NCBI GenBank assembly: GCA_016946835.1 | Contig: JACVTC010000068.1 | Span: 678,501-742,500 of the forward strand | Source: Neocallimastix lanati (nom. inval.) | Lineage: Eukaryota > Neocallimastigomycota > Neocallimastigomycetes > Neocallimastigales > Neocallimastigaceae | DNA: 64,000 nucleotides | Direction: 5' to 3' | Shown here: piece after piece, positions 33,238-45,130 of the stretch | How positions within the stretch are numbered: position 1 is the stretch's first letter | Layout: the number at the start of each line of letters is the position of its first letter | Made by a program: the position numbers and the translations under genes | Notes under the pieces: generated by a model | What the model saw: the letters and a program-made list of their open reading frames with translations, nothing else | Databases searched by the model: none | What the model was told of the DNA's origin: nothing

Positions 33238-34850
33238 TTATTTATTTATAGGTTAGCATATATTTAATTTGATTATAATATATGGATATTACATAATTTA
33301 ATAGAGATACAATTCAATTGGAATAAATTTTAACTTTTTTTTTTATTCTTCTTCAACCAATTTTTTTTATTATAATAAAAAAAAATTTTTTTAAGAGATT
33401 AATAAGGACATATTAAATCATTAAATAAAAATATTTATAATAATTAAATAATAAATAATAAATAATTGAATAATAAATAAATAATAATAAATAATAAATA
33501 ATAAATAAATAATAAATAATAAATAATAAATAATAAATAATAAATAATAAATAATAACTAGATTGTAGATAATAATAAATATTAATTGATAATAGATAAT
33601 AGATAATAATTAACTTATTAAGTATAATAAATAATAATCATTAGATAATAAATAATAATCATTAGATAATAAATAATAATAATTAACTTATTTAGTATAA
33701 TAAATAATAATCATTACTAATAATAATATAAATAACATATTTATGATTACTCATTCAAATTTATCTATTTAATATTTAAAGAATAATTAATAATAAATAG
33801 TAAAAAAAAAAAAAAAAAAGTTAAACTATAAAATAAAATTATTATTAATAAAATTTTAATGTTCAGTATTGGAATTAAAAGTGTATCAATAAATTATGAT
33901 TTGGTCGCTGTCAGTCCTTTAAATAAAACATTAAAATCTTGTTTATAGGAGTTGGATTGATGAACCTTCACAACGTTATAATAAAATATTATTATGCCAC
34001 TTTTATTGTTCATCATAAAATATTATATATATAAAATAATTTATTATTTAAATATCACCACTATTATTTGATTATTTGTTTTTTTTACTTTATTTTATTT
34101 TATTTTATTTTATTTTATTTTTTTTCTTTGATTTGATTTGATTTGTTACAGATACTCTTTATTAATTTTATTATTAATTTTTTTTTTTTATTTTAAAGAT
34201 TAATAATTGTTAAGTGGTTTCACCAAATTTTTATGTTTATAACTCCATAAACATATAGTATAATGATTCTATTCAATTATTTATTTATTATTCAATTATT
34301 CATAATTATTTATTTATTATTCAATTATTTAATTATTCATAATTATTTAATTATTTGTTACATGTTAACAACTATTTTTTTTTTTTTTTTTTTAAATATA
34401 TTTTTATCTTTTCTTTATCATTTTTCTTACATAATATAAAGCATTTGAAAATTTTAATGTAATGTATTGTAATTAAAAAAAGTTTATTAATAATAAATAT
34501 TTACATTATAAGACACTCGCCTCATTAGCCGACTTTTTTAATATTGTTCAAAATAAAATAAATTATTGATAGAAACACATATTATAATATAATTATAATT
34601 TATTATAATATATGTAAATGATTATTTTGTAGTTATTAAATTATTTATTATTAAATACATAATAAATAAATTAATATAAAAGATTATATTAATTATAAAT
34701 AATAATACAATAAAATTGTAATAAATTAATATTTATTTTTAAAATAAATTAAAATAAAAGTGGCATCATCAATAGTAATAATGATGAAATAAAAAAAAAA
34801 AAAAAAAGGAATAAATATTCTAATGCCATTTAAAAGAAAATTTATATATT
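32324..34850. other. Repeat-rich intergenic region, no gene
   Basis: Contains A runs (32650-32689), a TTACAATTA stretch (32790-32850), a TTTA run at 33204-33250, a TAAATAA heptamer block at 33420-33560, TAATCATTAGATAATAAATA tandem copies at 33590-33725, a TTTTA run at 34090-34125 and a T run at 34377-34393. A small less AT-rich island at 33898-33985 (GGTCGCTGTCAGTCC) is unexplained. Confidence 0.6.
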
Positions 34851-34854
34851 TATT

Positions 34855-35139
34855 TTTTTATTATTTATTATTTATTATTCAATTATTTATTATTATTTAT
34901 TTTTCATTTATTTATTATTTATTATTTATTATTTATTATTTATTATTTATTATTTATTATTTATTATTTATTATTTATTATTTTATTATTTATTATTTAT
35001 TATTTATTATTTATTATTTATTATTTTTTATTTTTTATTTATTATTCCATTATTTATTATTTATTATTTATCATTTATTTATTTATTATTTATTATTTAT
35101 TATTTATTATTTATTATTTATTATTTATTATTTATTATT
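34855..35139. repeat. (TTATTTA)n heptamer array
   Basis: Mostly perfect TTATTTA repeats in which an LTR stub has inserted at 35140. The Leu/Phe/Ile/Tyr frames reported over it are noise. Confidence 0.9.
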
Positions 35140-35382
35140 TGTTAAGAGTTATGAATTTATGGTAGAGTCAGATGAGACTCTTAATCTGTTAAGAGTTATG
35201 AATTTATGGTTTATAATTATGTCAATTTTATTAATATATTTTATGATAAAGAGTTACTAGCACTTAATTATTCTAAATTAAATGCTTTTATATTAATACA
35301 TTGTGGCTTATACATTATTTACATTACAATATGTTTCAATACATTTGAAGCTTATTTTTCATACATTTCACATATTCTAACA
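35140..35382 (-). mobile_element. LTR-retrotransposon stub: LTR, primer site and a second LTR end
   Basis: On the minus strand, a 196-bp LTR (35382-35187, TGTTAGAAT...CTCTTAACA) is followed by GATTAAGAGTCTCATC (35186-35171) and eight more bases that continue D-arm complementarity (GACTCTACC). Then the last 24 bp of the same LTR appear again (35163-35140), ending CTCTTAACA. Both sides are flanked by TTATT, although that is also the surrounding repeat. Confidence 0.7.
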
Positions 35383-35820
35383 TTATTTATTATTTATTAT
35401 TTAATATTTATTATTTATTATTTTTTATTTTTTATTTATTATTCCATTATTTATTATTTATTATTTATCATTTATTTATTTATTATTTATTATTTATTAT
35501 TTATTATTTATTATTCATTATTTATTATTTATTATTTATTATTTATTATGTATTATGTATAATTTATTTATTATTTATTTATTTATTATTTATTATTTAT
35601 TATTCAATTATTTATTATTTATTATTTAATTATTTATTATTTATTATTCAATTATTTATTATTTATTATTTAATTATTTATTATTTATTATTTATTATTT
35701 ATTATTTATTATGTATTATGTATAATTTATTATTTATTATTTATTTAATATTTATTATTTAATAATTATTAATTAATAATTATTATTTATTTATTATTAT
35801 TTATTATTTATTATTTATGT
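35383..35820. repeat. (TTATTTA)n heptamer array, right part
   Basis: Continuation of the repeat on the other side of the LTR stub, with TTATTCAATTA variants near 35600-35665. Confidence 0.9.
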
Positions 35821-35954
35821 AAAAAAAAAAAAAAATTTATTTTATTTTTTATTTTTTCTTTGAATACTTTTTACCAACTATGAAAGAATGAAAATTTTAA
35901 ATGATAACTATATGTATATATAAAAGATCATCTTTATAGTTTTCATTTTTTGTA

Positions 35955-35988
<34 letters not shown>

Positions 35989-36111
35989 CATTTAACACTA
36001 TTTGATAATTGACATTATCTAATTATCTATTGTCAATTTTTTTTTTCTAATAATTGAAATTTTAAATGATGATAATTTGATTAATTATTAATAGTAATAA
36101 TAATAATAAAT

Positions 36112-36160
<49 letters not shown>

Positions 36161-37429
36161 AGTATCATATATCTTATAGATATTTATTTTAAAGTTTTTT
36201 AGTTCATTAAAATTTTGGTTAGCTTCAAAATTTAAACCTTTTTTTTTTTTAAAAAAAAATTAATTCTATACATAATAAATAATAAATAATAAATAATAAA
36301 TAATAAATAATTAATAATAGAATAAACAATTAAATAATTTCATAATTATTTATTTAATTATGCCTATTTTTTTTTTTTTTAAGTGATATAGAGAAATTCA
36401 CAATTTAATGTAATTTATTTTATTTTATTTTTTTTTTTTAAATATATAAAATATATTTATGAAAAAAAAAATTTAATTATAAGCTATAAAAAGTTTACTT
36501 TAAAAAAAATTAAAAAAAAAAAAAAAAAAGAAAAGTAAACTTTTTATAGTTTATAATTAAATCTTTTTTTTATAATTTTTTCACTTTTTTTCTACCTTTT
36601 CAAACTTCCAGAATTTATTATTTTTTTTATTATATTTTTTAATAAATATTTTTTTCTTTTACCAAAAAAAGAAAAGAAAAAGGTTAGGGATTATGAATTG
36701 AATTGCCACCACTACAATCAATTTTATTATTATTATTAATAAATAAATAAATAATAAATAAATAAATAATAAATAAATAAATAATAAATAAATAAATAAT
36801 AAATAAATAAATAAATATTAAATAAATATTAAATAAATAAATTGTGGGAGTGTTTTGTATTTCGGAAAATTTCATTTCAGTAAATGTTGACATTTTAAAA
36901 TTTTAATAAATAATTTTTTAAATTTTTTTATTTAAATTTTTTTATTTATAGCCGCAATTATTATTACAAACTTTAATCTTTATTTATTTATTTATTGATT
37001 GATTGATTGATTTATTATTTTTATTTTTTATTTTTATTTTTTTTTTTTTAAAAAAAAAAAAAAAAACACATACAATTAATAATATATTATTTGTCCAATT
37101 TAGAATATCATAATATTTAACATGAAATAATAATAATGAGAAAAAAAAGTAATATTCAAAAATAAAAGTGTATTAATAAATTTAGGAGAAAAAAAACAAA
37201 GTTTAATGGTTCATAGACAACGAATCTTATTTCCTCATTTTTTTTTTTTTTTTTTTTAGAAAGGGAAGAGAATACACTTCCATAGTTTTATTAATTTTAT
37301 TATAAAAAAAATACATGTAGGTAAAGAGTACATTTGAAATTAAAAATAAAAAATAAAAAGTTAAAAAAAAAATAAAAATTAAAAAAGCTCAAAAAGTACT
37401 ATGTATTTCGGTAAGTTGTACTATGCCGG
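35821..37429. other. AT-rich intergenic region with long homopolymers
   Basis: Holds an A run of about 47 at 36113-36159, T runs at 35958-35983, and an AAAT/AATAAATA block at 36741-36840. A 69-codon minus-strand frame (36893-36684) has ordinary-looking ends (MSTFTEMKFSEIQNTPTI and KIDCSGGNSIHNP) joined by repeat-encoded Leu/Ile/Tyr. It might be a small gene or two exon pieces, but is not supported further. Confidence 0.5.
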
Positions 37430-38114
37430 AATTCTCCCTTCCTTACAAATAAAAAAATAATAAAACCTAGAAGTAACATCTTTAAAACAGAGAGTGTGGT
37501 GTCCACTAAATTCTCCCCGGATTCATCATATATTGAAAGACTAAGGCGAGATTCACCCTTCATAGAAATAGATGATGATCCTGTATTATTATTATGCCTT
37601 ATCAGTACGACGTCGACTCATTTGGTTAAGTTTGGTATTTTGAAATACCTATCAAATAATAGCTCAAACGAACTACTTAGGATAGGTATTGCGCTAGTTA
37701 AAAATTCCCGCCAAGCCCACAATTTTTGGAACAGGGGAACTCAGATGAACCTGTGAAAAGTAGTTCATTTAATTGTCTCTGTTCCCCTCTATCGAAATGT
37801 AGCTCATTTTAAAAGCTAAAGTTCCACCAAGAAGGAACATGTATATATATATAATGATTGATATAATCTTCAAAATCAGAAATAGAGTCATAGGAAGAAA
37901 GAGGATAAAAACGCTCTAATCTTCCTAACAAACAAAACATAGAGAATCATCAATGAAATTTAAAGAATTCCATCTAAAAGATGCAAGAGCATTGCATTTA
38001 AAAAATCTAATGCTCAAAAGATTGATTACCTTCGCCACAACAGGGGCAAGTCTTGAGACAATCTTCTGAAACTCTACCCATTCTAAAAGTATCGTCATGT
38101 TTCAAACATTTATA

Positions 38115-38147
<33 letters not shown>

Positions 38148-38860
38148 GATTTTTTTTGTATAGTGTTCTAGATTCTTTAGTCCAAGGAATAATAAAGGCA
38201 TTTTGGGAATAGATTTAATAAGATCCTTTATAATCCAGTTAGATTTACTCCATTTTTGTAAAATGGGATTTAACTTGTAAGGCTGGGCAGATACCAGCAA
38301 TAGGAGGGATGCCTTAGATCTCGAGATAAAGCATAAGTTAGTAGATTTATGTCAAAGATAGTCATTGTTTTCTGAATTATTTTTTTTCTCTTTTATTTCA
38401 GAGAAGGAACTGATACACCAAAATAGATCAGTATTTATTATTGTTTGAATTCTAGCCGTTCTAGATTTGTTTGAACCAAACAGAGGATAATAATATAAAG
38501 CTTTACTAATAACAAAGGATTGAAGAACTTTTTTCGTGTATATAATAGGAATAAGTTTATTTGAAAAGAAACGTGTAAATGAATGAAAGGAATTTTTCTA
38601 ACTTTAAAAATGCACATGGATGTTGAGATATAATGTGTTCCAATAAAAGATCATCTAAAAAAAAAGGAATAACTTAGATAAATATAACTAGAAACTTTAG
38701 GAATAGCATTCATTCCTTAAAATAGAAGGTTGGGTTACTATAATTTGGAGGAGATGGGAAGTTCATTGGTTTTTATAACCATAGTTAGTACAATTTTTTT
38801 TTAATACCAAGAGTCATTTCATTTAAATTAGCCCATTTATGTACCTTTTTTTTTTTAAAT
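37430..38860 (-). pseudogene. LINE 3' half: RT thumb region and zf-RVT zinc motif
   Basis: On the minus strand from about 38860: MNFPSPPNYSNP, IPKVSSYIYL, LLEHIISQHPCAF, SKALYYYPLFGSNKSRTARI-like text spread over several frames, then KSNWIIKDLIKSIPKM and the zinc motif FRMGRVSEDCLKTCPCCG followed by SFEH and, after a stop, a Cys. This is the C-terminal order of LINE ORF2. Downstream text (LWAWREFLTSAIP, near 37700) continues to about 37430. The 5' part is missing, as in 5'-truncated insertions, and the break lies at the edge of the intron-like array (38990-41310). A string of A/T repeats interrupts the coding at 38112-38155. Confidence 0.72.
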
Positions 38861-38989
38861 AATTTTTCTAAATATTTTTTTTTTTTTTTGTAACAATGAA
38901 TAAAATATAAATAAATATATAAAATTTTAAAAATATATTTTTATTAATATATTTTAATTATAATTATCCAATAATTTTATAAACTTAGT

Positions 38990-39901
38990 AATATATATTT
39001 ATACTTACTGTCTATTTATTCAGAATGATTTATAATATAATTTTAAAAATTTGTTAAAAAGATTTATAATATTTAATATATATTTCTTAATAATTTATAT
39101 AATTAAAAATAATATATTTTTAAATTTATATTTATACTTACTGTCTTTTTATTAAGAAAAAATTAGCATCATAAAATTAAAAATATAAAATTATCATAAT
39201 ATTTTATTATATATGCATTTAACTAAAATTAATTCGAATAATCTCAATATTATTTAATATATTATTAAATTTATATTTATACTCACCAACTTTTCATTAA
39301 AAGCATTAAAATGTAAAGTTAAAATTTTTAATATTTAACATTATTATTTATATGTTTATAAGTATTAGCAATATTAATATTAATAATACTTTAAATAATA
39401 TTTAAATATATATTTATATTTACAAGCTGTTTATATGAAGCAACTTGTAATATAAAGTTTATAACAATCAAATATTTAAAATATATATAGTAAATATATG
39501 TTATTTACAACTTATTTTTTTTTTTTAAAAAAAAAAAAAAATTAATATATTAATATATTATATTTAAATTAATATATATTTAAATGTATATTTAAAATTT
39601 AACAGCTATTTATGTGAAAATGTTTTTAAGTATATATATATATTTATACATATGGGCTATTTATATGAAACAATTTGTAGAATAAAATTCATAATAATTA
39701 AATATTTTCATATTTGAAAATAAACATGTGTTAATTACAATTAATTTTAATAATTTTACAGTAATTTAAATATAAATATACTTACAATCTATTTATATGA
39801 AATAGTTTGAAATATAAAATTTTCAATAATTAAATATTTATAATGTTTATAATAAATATAGAGTAATAATAATTTTAAGAATTTTTAATATATTAATAGA
39901 T

Positions 39902-39940
<39 letters not shown>

Positions 39941-41261
39941 CATCTATTAATATGAAATAATTTGATATAAGAAATTTATAATAATTAAATAATTAAATTG
40001 TTTTTAGTAAATATATGATATTGACAGTTTATTTTAAAAATATATAAATTTATATAATAATATATTTAAATGTAAATTTATATACTTACTTTATATTTAT
40101 ATAAAAAAGAATTATAATATGAAATTCATAATAATTAAACATTTATAATATTTAAAGTAAATATTTGTTATTTACAATTAATTTAAAGTTTTTTCATTAA
40201 TATATTCAAATATATATATTATAATACATTATTAAATTTATATATTAAAATGTATATTTATATTTACCATCTATTTATGTAAAGCAATTTGTAATATAAA
40301 ATTTATAACAAATAAACATTTGAATATTTGATGACAAAATATATATTCATTAAAATTAATTTTTAAAATTTTAATAATATTTAAGTATATATTTATACTT
40401 ACAATCTATTTATATGAAACAATTTTTTTTTATAAAAATTTATAATAATTAAATATTTTAATAATTAAAAATGAATATATCTTATTTACTGTTTATTTTA
40501 AAAAATTCTAAGAGTACATTTAAATGTATATTTATACTTATCCACTATTTATAAGAAGTAATTTGTTTTATAAAATTTATAATAATTAAATATTTATAGT
40601 AAATATAATTTATTTAAAAAATTTATTTTAATAATTTTTAATATATTTAAATTTATATTCATATTTACTAGCTATTTATGTGAAGCAATTTGTAGTATAA
40701 AATTTATAACAATTAAATATTTAAAATATTCATGATAAATTATACGTTATTTACAAATTATTTTAAAAAATTGAAGTAAAACATTTAAATGTATATCTAT
40801 ATTTACGAGCTATTTATATAAAATATTTTGTTTTATAAAATTTAAAATAATTATGTATTTAAAAAAATATTTAGAGTAAATATATATTATTTACGATTCA
40901 TTTTTAAAAAAAAAAATATTATAGAATATATTTAAATACATATATATACTTACAATCTATTTCTATGAAATAATTTGATATATAAAATTTAAATAATTAA
41001 ATATTTAAAATATTTATAAAAATATATGTTAATTACAATTAATTTTAAGAATTTTTAATATATATATATATTTACCAGCTATTATTATGAAATAATTTGT
41101 AGAAAAAATTTATAATAATTAAAAATGATACTTATGGATTTTTACATGAATCTCTCCCTATTCATAAATATGTCATTTATTATATTTATATATGCATATT
41201 TAAATTTATAGTAACAAATAATTTTAATATATATATTTACATAAGGATATTAAATCTATTA

Positions 41262-41293
<32 letters not shown>

Positions 41294-41310
41294 CCAATTT
41301 ACCAGCTACA
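38990..41310 (-). repeat. Array of about 17 intron-like units separated by variable triplets
   Basis: Related units of mostly 122-180 bp. On the minus strand the consensus begins GTAAGTATAAATATA and ends TTTCATATAAATAG, and exactly three bases separate the end of one unit from the start of the next. Triplets (plus coordinates): 39009, 39142, 39287, 39424, 39603, 39654, 39786, 39941, 40090, 40268, 40403, 40542, 40669, 40807, 40954, 41076, 41303. In the flanks the T of GT and the A of AG are kept in 17/17, the G of AG in 16/17 and the G of GT in 13/17. The triplets differ freely and are about 39% G+C. Either an odd satellite, or homologous introns around single-codon exons. No transcript evidence is available. 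Confidence 0.7.
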
Positions 41311-41319
41311 CAAGCTAAA

Positions 41320-44077
41320 AAATATTATAAATAAATTATATATTATTTTTTTTTTAACATTTATTATAAAAATTTGTAAATTTAACAACTAATTAGCAAA
41401 TAATTTTCATTTATTAATTTTTTTTAAAAGATTTATATATATTTATAAATAATTTTTCATATTAATAAAATAAAATAAAACAAAATAAATAGTAGAAATA
41501 TAAATATAAAGTATGGATTAAATAAAATAAATAAAATAAAATAAATTAAATTAAATTAAATAGTGAAGTAATATAAATATTAAAGTATTAATAAAAATAA
41601 AAATAAAATAAAATAAATAGTGAAATAAAATAAATACTAAAGTATTAATAAAAATAAAATAAAATAAAATAAATAGTGAAATAAATTAAATTTAAATAAT
41701 TTAGAATATTATTAAAATATTACACAACTAAATAATATATAAAATATTGTATTCTAATCAATATATGCTACATTACTTAAAATATTTCAAATACATCTTT
41801 AAAAAATTTTATTCTAATTTTAAAACATAAAATAAAAATAAATATAAAAATGAAAATGAAAAAAAAAAGTACATTATATATATATATATTTATATAATGA
41901 AATGAAGTTACTATTAAATTTTTATTACATTGAATTATAATTCATATTGCATATTGCTATATAAGTGAAGTACATATTTGAAAGAAAAAATGATAAAGTT
42001 CAATTTAATTTTTAATTAATTAAAATAATATTTTTAATTAACTTTAAAAATCAAATTTAGATTTATTTTTTAATTTAAAAATAAAATTTTTAATTTAATT
42101 TTCCTTCATTTTAAAAAAGGTGGCAAAGTTAAATATATATATATATTCATCATTTATAAAAAATAAACTATAAATTTATAAAAATAAAAATATTTTAATT
42201 TGGTAACTTTTTTTAAGATATCGATACCACACTGTTATACTTACAGTTCGAATGGTACATAATTAAAACTAGGATACCATACTTTGCTTTTATATCGATA
42301 GATTATAGTGGTTGTGAGAGGGTAACGATGTGAACTACCCCGAATAGTACCCATGTTAAATCAATAGTAATTTGTATCTTCTAATTTTAAAACTAATAAA
42401 TATATATATTTAGTTGTAATTAATTATTTAAAAATAAAAAAAGATATAATTGTATAAAGTAATTATATTTTATTTTATTTATTAATTAAATTTTAATTAA
42501 TATTATTTTGTAATTCATTTTTTTGTTAATAAAAAAGATTTTAAATAGAAATTTTTAGTTTAATTCATTTCTATACTCTTCTAATTAAAATTTTAATTTT
42601 ACTTTATTAATCATAGTTTGAAGAATTCATAATATAATCAATTATGGTGATAATTTTTTTTTTTTTTTTTTTATTTTAAAAATTTATATGTTAAGTATTT
42701 TTATAAATATATATAAAAATTTAAATATATATAATAAAATATATAATAATAATAAATATATATATATATATATTTTTTTTAATGTTTTATTTTTATATTA
42801 TATAAATATATAAAAAGAGGATAATAATATAATAATAATTATAACCTCTTTATTGAACAATTAATTTTATTCTTATTAGGATATATTCTATAAATTAAAA
42901 AAATTTTTTTTTTTTTTTTTTGAAAGTAATTACAATTTAATAAATATTTATTATCCAATATTTATCAATCTTTAAAACTTTTAAAAATATGTTGTAATCT
43001 TTAATATAGAATTTGATTTATTATTATTATTATTGTTTTTTTTAACTATTTATTTACAAGAAATATTTATACATTATATTTTTATAATATTTTATAGTAT
43101 CTATTTTTAAGTTTAAATTTATTGTTTATTAAAATAAATGAAATGTATGCAAAGAAAATAAATGTAAAGTAAAATTTGAGGTTTTTATATAAATCTATGT
43201 AGAACATGGATAGCTTATTCTATATTGTAGAAGATACGTGTTTAAATAATTACTAAAATTGTGGTTTATTACAATAATATATCATGTTCTTTCAATAATT
43301 AACATAAAAAAAAAATAATCAAAATAATAATGAAGATAAGTATAATATAGAAATATTTAAAAATATGTAAGTGTTACCTCAGAAGGGAAAGAATAAGGAC
43401 TTTGGGAACCTTAGAAAATAAGGACATAAAAAATAGTAATATTAAATCAAGAAATAAAAATAAAAATAAAAATAAAGGAACATCTTTAAGTAGGTTAAGA
43501 TAGTAAAAAGAAACTTCAAGTCTTAAAACGTTAATTATGAAGACCAAAGCAAATCAAATTCAGAATCCTTCATTTAGCTTCTGTTTCAATATAACAACTA
43601 ATATTTATAAAAGATAAAGTATAATATAATAAGAATTCAATAATTCCTTGGAACATAAAAGGAAAATAATGTAAAAGACTGAAATCTTAAAAGAAGAAAA
43701 TAATGATATGATATCATTGATAATAGAACAGGAATCAACATATCCAAAAAATTATAAATGCTATTAAAACATTGAAAAAGTTACTAATTAGAAGGATTGA
43801 TATACTCAAATGGACAATTCGATTGAATATACAAAAAAAGGGTAGGTACAAAGGAATATATAAAAATAGTAAAATTTTTTTTTTCTATTGGAGAAGTGTT
43901 CTCTGCTCCAAACATATAAAATAATTTAATTTCCAACACATTACCTATGTTGTTAACAAGGGCTTTAAAAATTAGTAATGGAAATGTGCAACAATAAAGA
44001 AAAACATAAAACTATTTTAAAAAAAAAATAAATAATAAACTAATTACTACCATCCATACAAATGTCAAGTTTTCTTG

Positions 44078-44118
<41 letters not shown>

Positions 44119-44178
44119 CTAATTGGTATAATCGTTAATGAAAAGCTAAAAATTTCCAATAAAGATTACTAGGTTAAA
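41320..44178. other. Repeat-rich intergenic region with one unexplained island
   Basis: 41461-41700 carries degenerate copies of the foldback repeat unit (AATAGTAGAAATATAAATA). 42228-42350 is a distinct, less AT-rich island (see findings). 43360-43900 is mildly less AT-rich but shows no domain. Homopolymers at 42651-42672, 42904-42921 and 44081-44116. No gene supported. Confidence 0.55.
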
Positions 44179-44305
44179 GGGAGTATTGCATTTCGTAACT
44201 TGGCATTTTGGAACGTGACTTTTAAATTTAAATTTGAATAGTGATTTAACGCCACATATCTTTTTCTTTTTTGAATGATTGTAAATAAAATAAAATAAAA
44301 TAAAA

Positions 44306-44336
<31 letters not shown>

Positions 44337-44967
44337 AAATAGAAATAAGTATAAATGGGTTAATTTTTTTTTAAATAAAAATAGAAATAAATGTAAATGG
44401 GTTAATTGCTTTTTTTTTTTTTTTTTTTTAATTTTAAAACCTCAAAATAATAATAAACTAATTTAAACCTCAAAAAAAAAATTTTCTCATAAACACATTA
44501 TTTAAAATAAATATTTATTATTATTTTAACAAAAAATATTAAAATATGTCTGTAAAATTAGATATTATTATTTATTTAATTATTTTAAAAATTAAATATT
44601 ATTAAATACTTTTTTTTTTATTATTTTAACAAAAATATTAAAATATATCTTTAAAATTAAATATTATTTTATTATATATTTTATTAGTATTTTATTAGTA
44701 TTTTATTAGTATTTTAACAAAAACAAGTACTAGTAAAATATATCTTTAAAATTAATTTTTATTATATATTAATGTAACAAAAGATATTAAAGTATTTTTT
44801 TTTTTTTTTTTTATTAAATATTATTAAATATTAATTTCATTATTTTATTTAATTAAAAATTATTAAAGTCCACCCTTTCATCAACGGTTTTTTAAAGTAC
44901 GCCGCATTTCATATAAAAACTCACGATCCGAAATGCAACAATACGAAATGCACCGCACCCACATCCC
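44179..44967. mobile_element. MITE with long terminal inverted repeats (GCATTTCG family)
   Basis: The left end reads GGGAGTATTGCATTTCGTAA then TTGGCATTTTGGAACGTGA; the reverse complement of the right end reads GGGATGTGGGTGCGGTGCA then TTTCGTATTGTTGCATTTCG and GATCGTGAGTTTT. They align over about 40 bp with small indels. Flanks TAGGTTAAA and TTAGGTAAA may be a decayed 9-bp target duplication, which would fit Mutator-like (MULE) elements. The interior is AAAT repeat and AT-rich DNA with no coding capacity. Confidence 0.65.
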
Positions 44968-45060
44968 TTAGGTAAAAACAACAGCACAATGCAAATTATC
45001 ATCTTTCGTTTTAAAGATTAGATTGAAAAAATTAATATTAAAATAATTTTAAAATAATTT

Positions 45061-45130
45061 TCTGGGAGTGGGGGGGCGGACATTTCGCCAAGTCTTTATT
45101 TTGCCAAGCCTGCATTTTGCCAAAAATTTT
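45061..45130. repeat. Solitary terminus with CATTTCGCCAAG and repeated TTTTGCCAA
   Basis: GGGGGGGCGGACATTTCGCCAA is followed by TTTTGCCAAGCC and GCATTTTGCCAAAA, related to the MITE ends 100 bp to the left, but without an inverted partner in reach. Confidence 0.45.

Noticed and set aside
39490-41040. A second conserved TTATTTAC plus triplet motif in the array units as additional splice sites
   Set aside because: The bases after the triplet are TT, TA or TC, so the minus strand lacks AG; it is just conserved intron-like interior.
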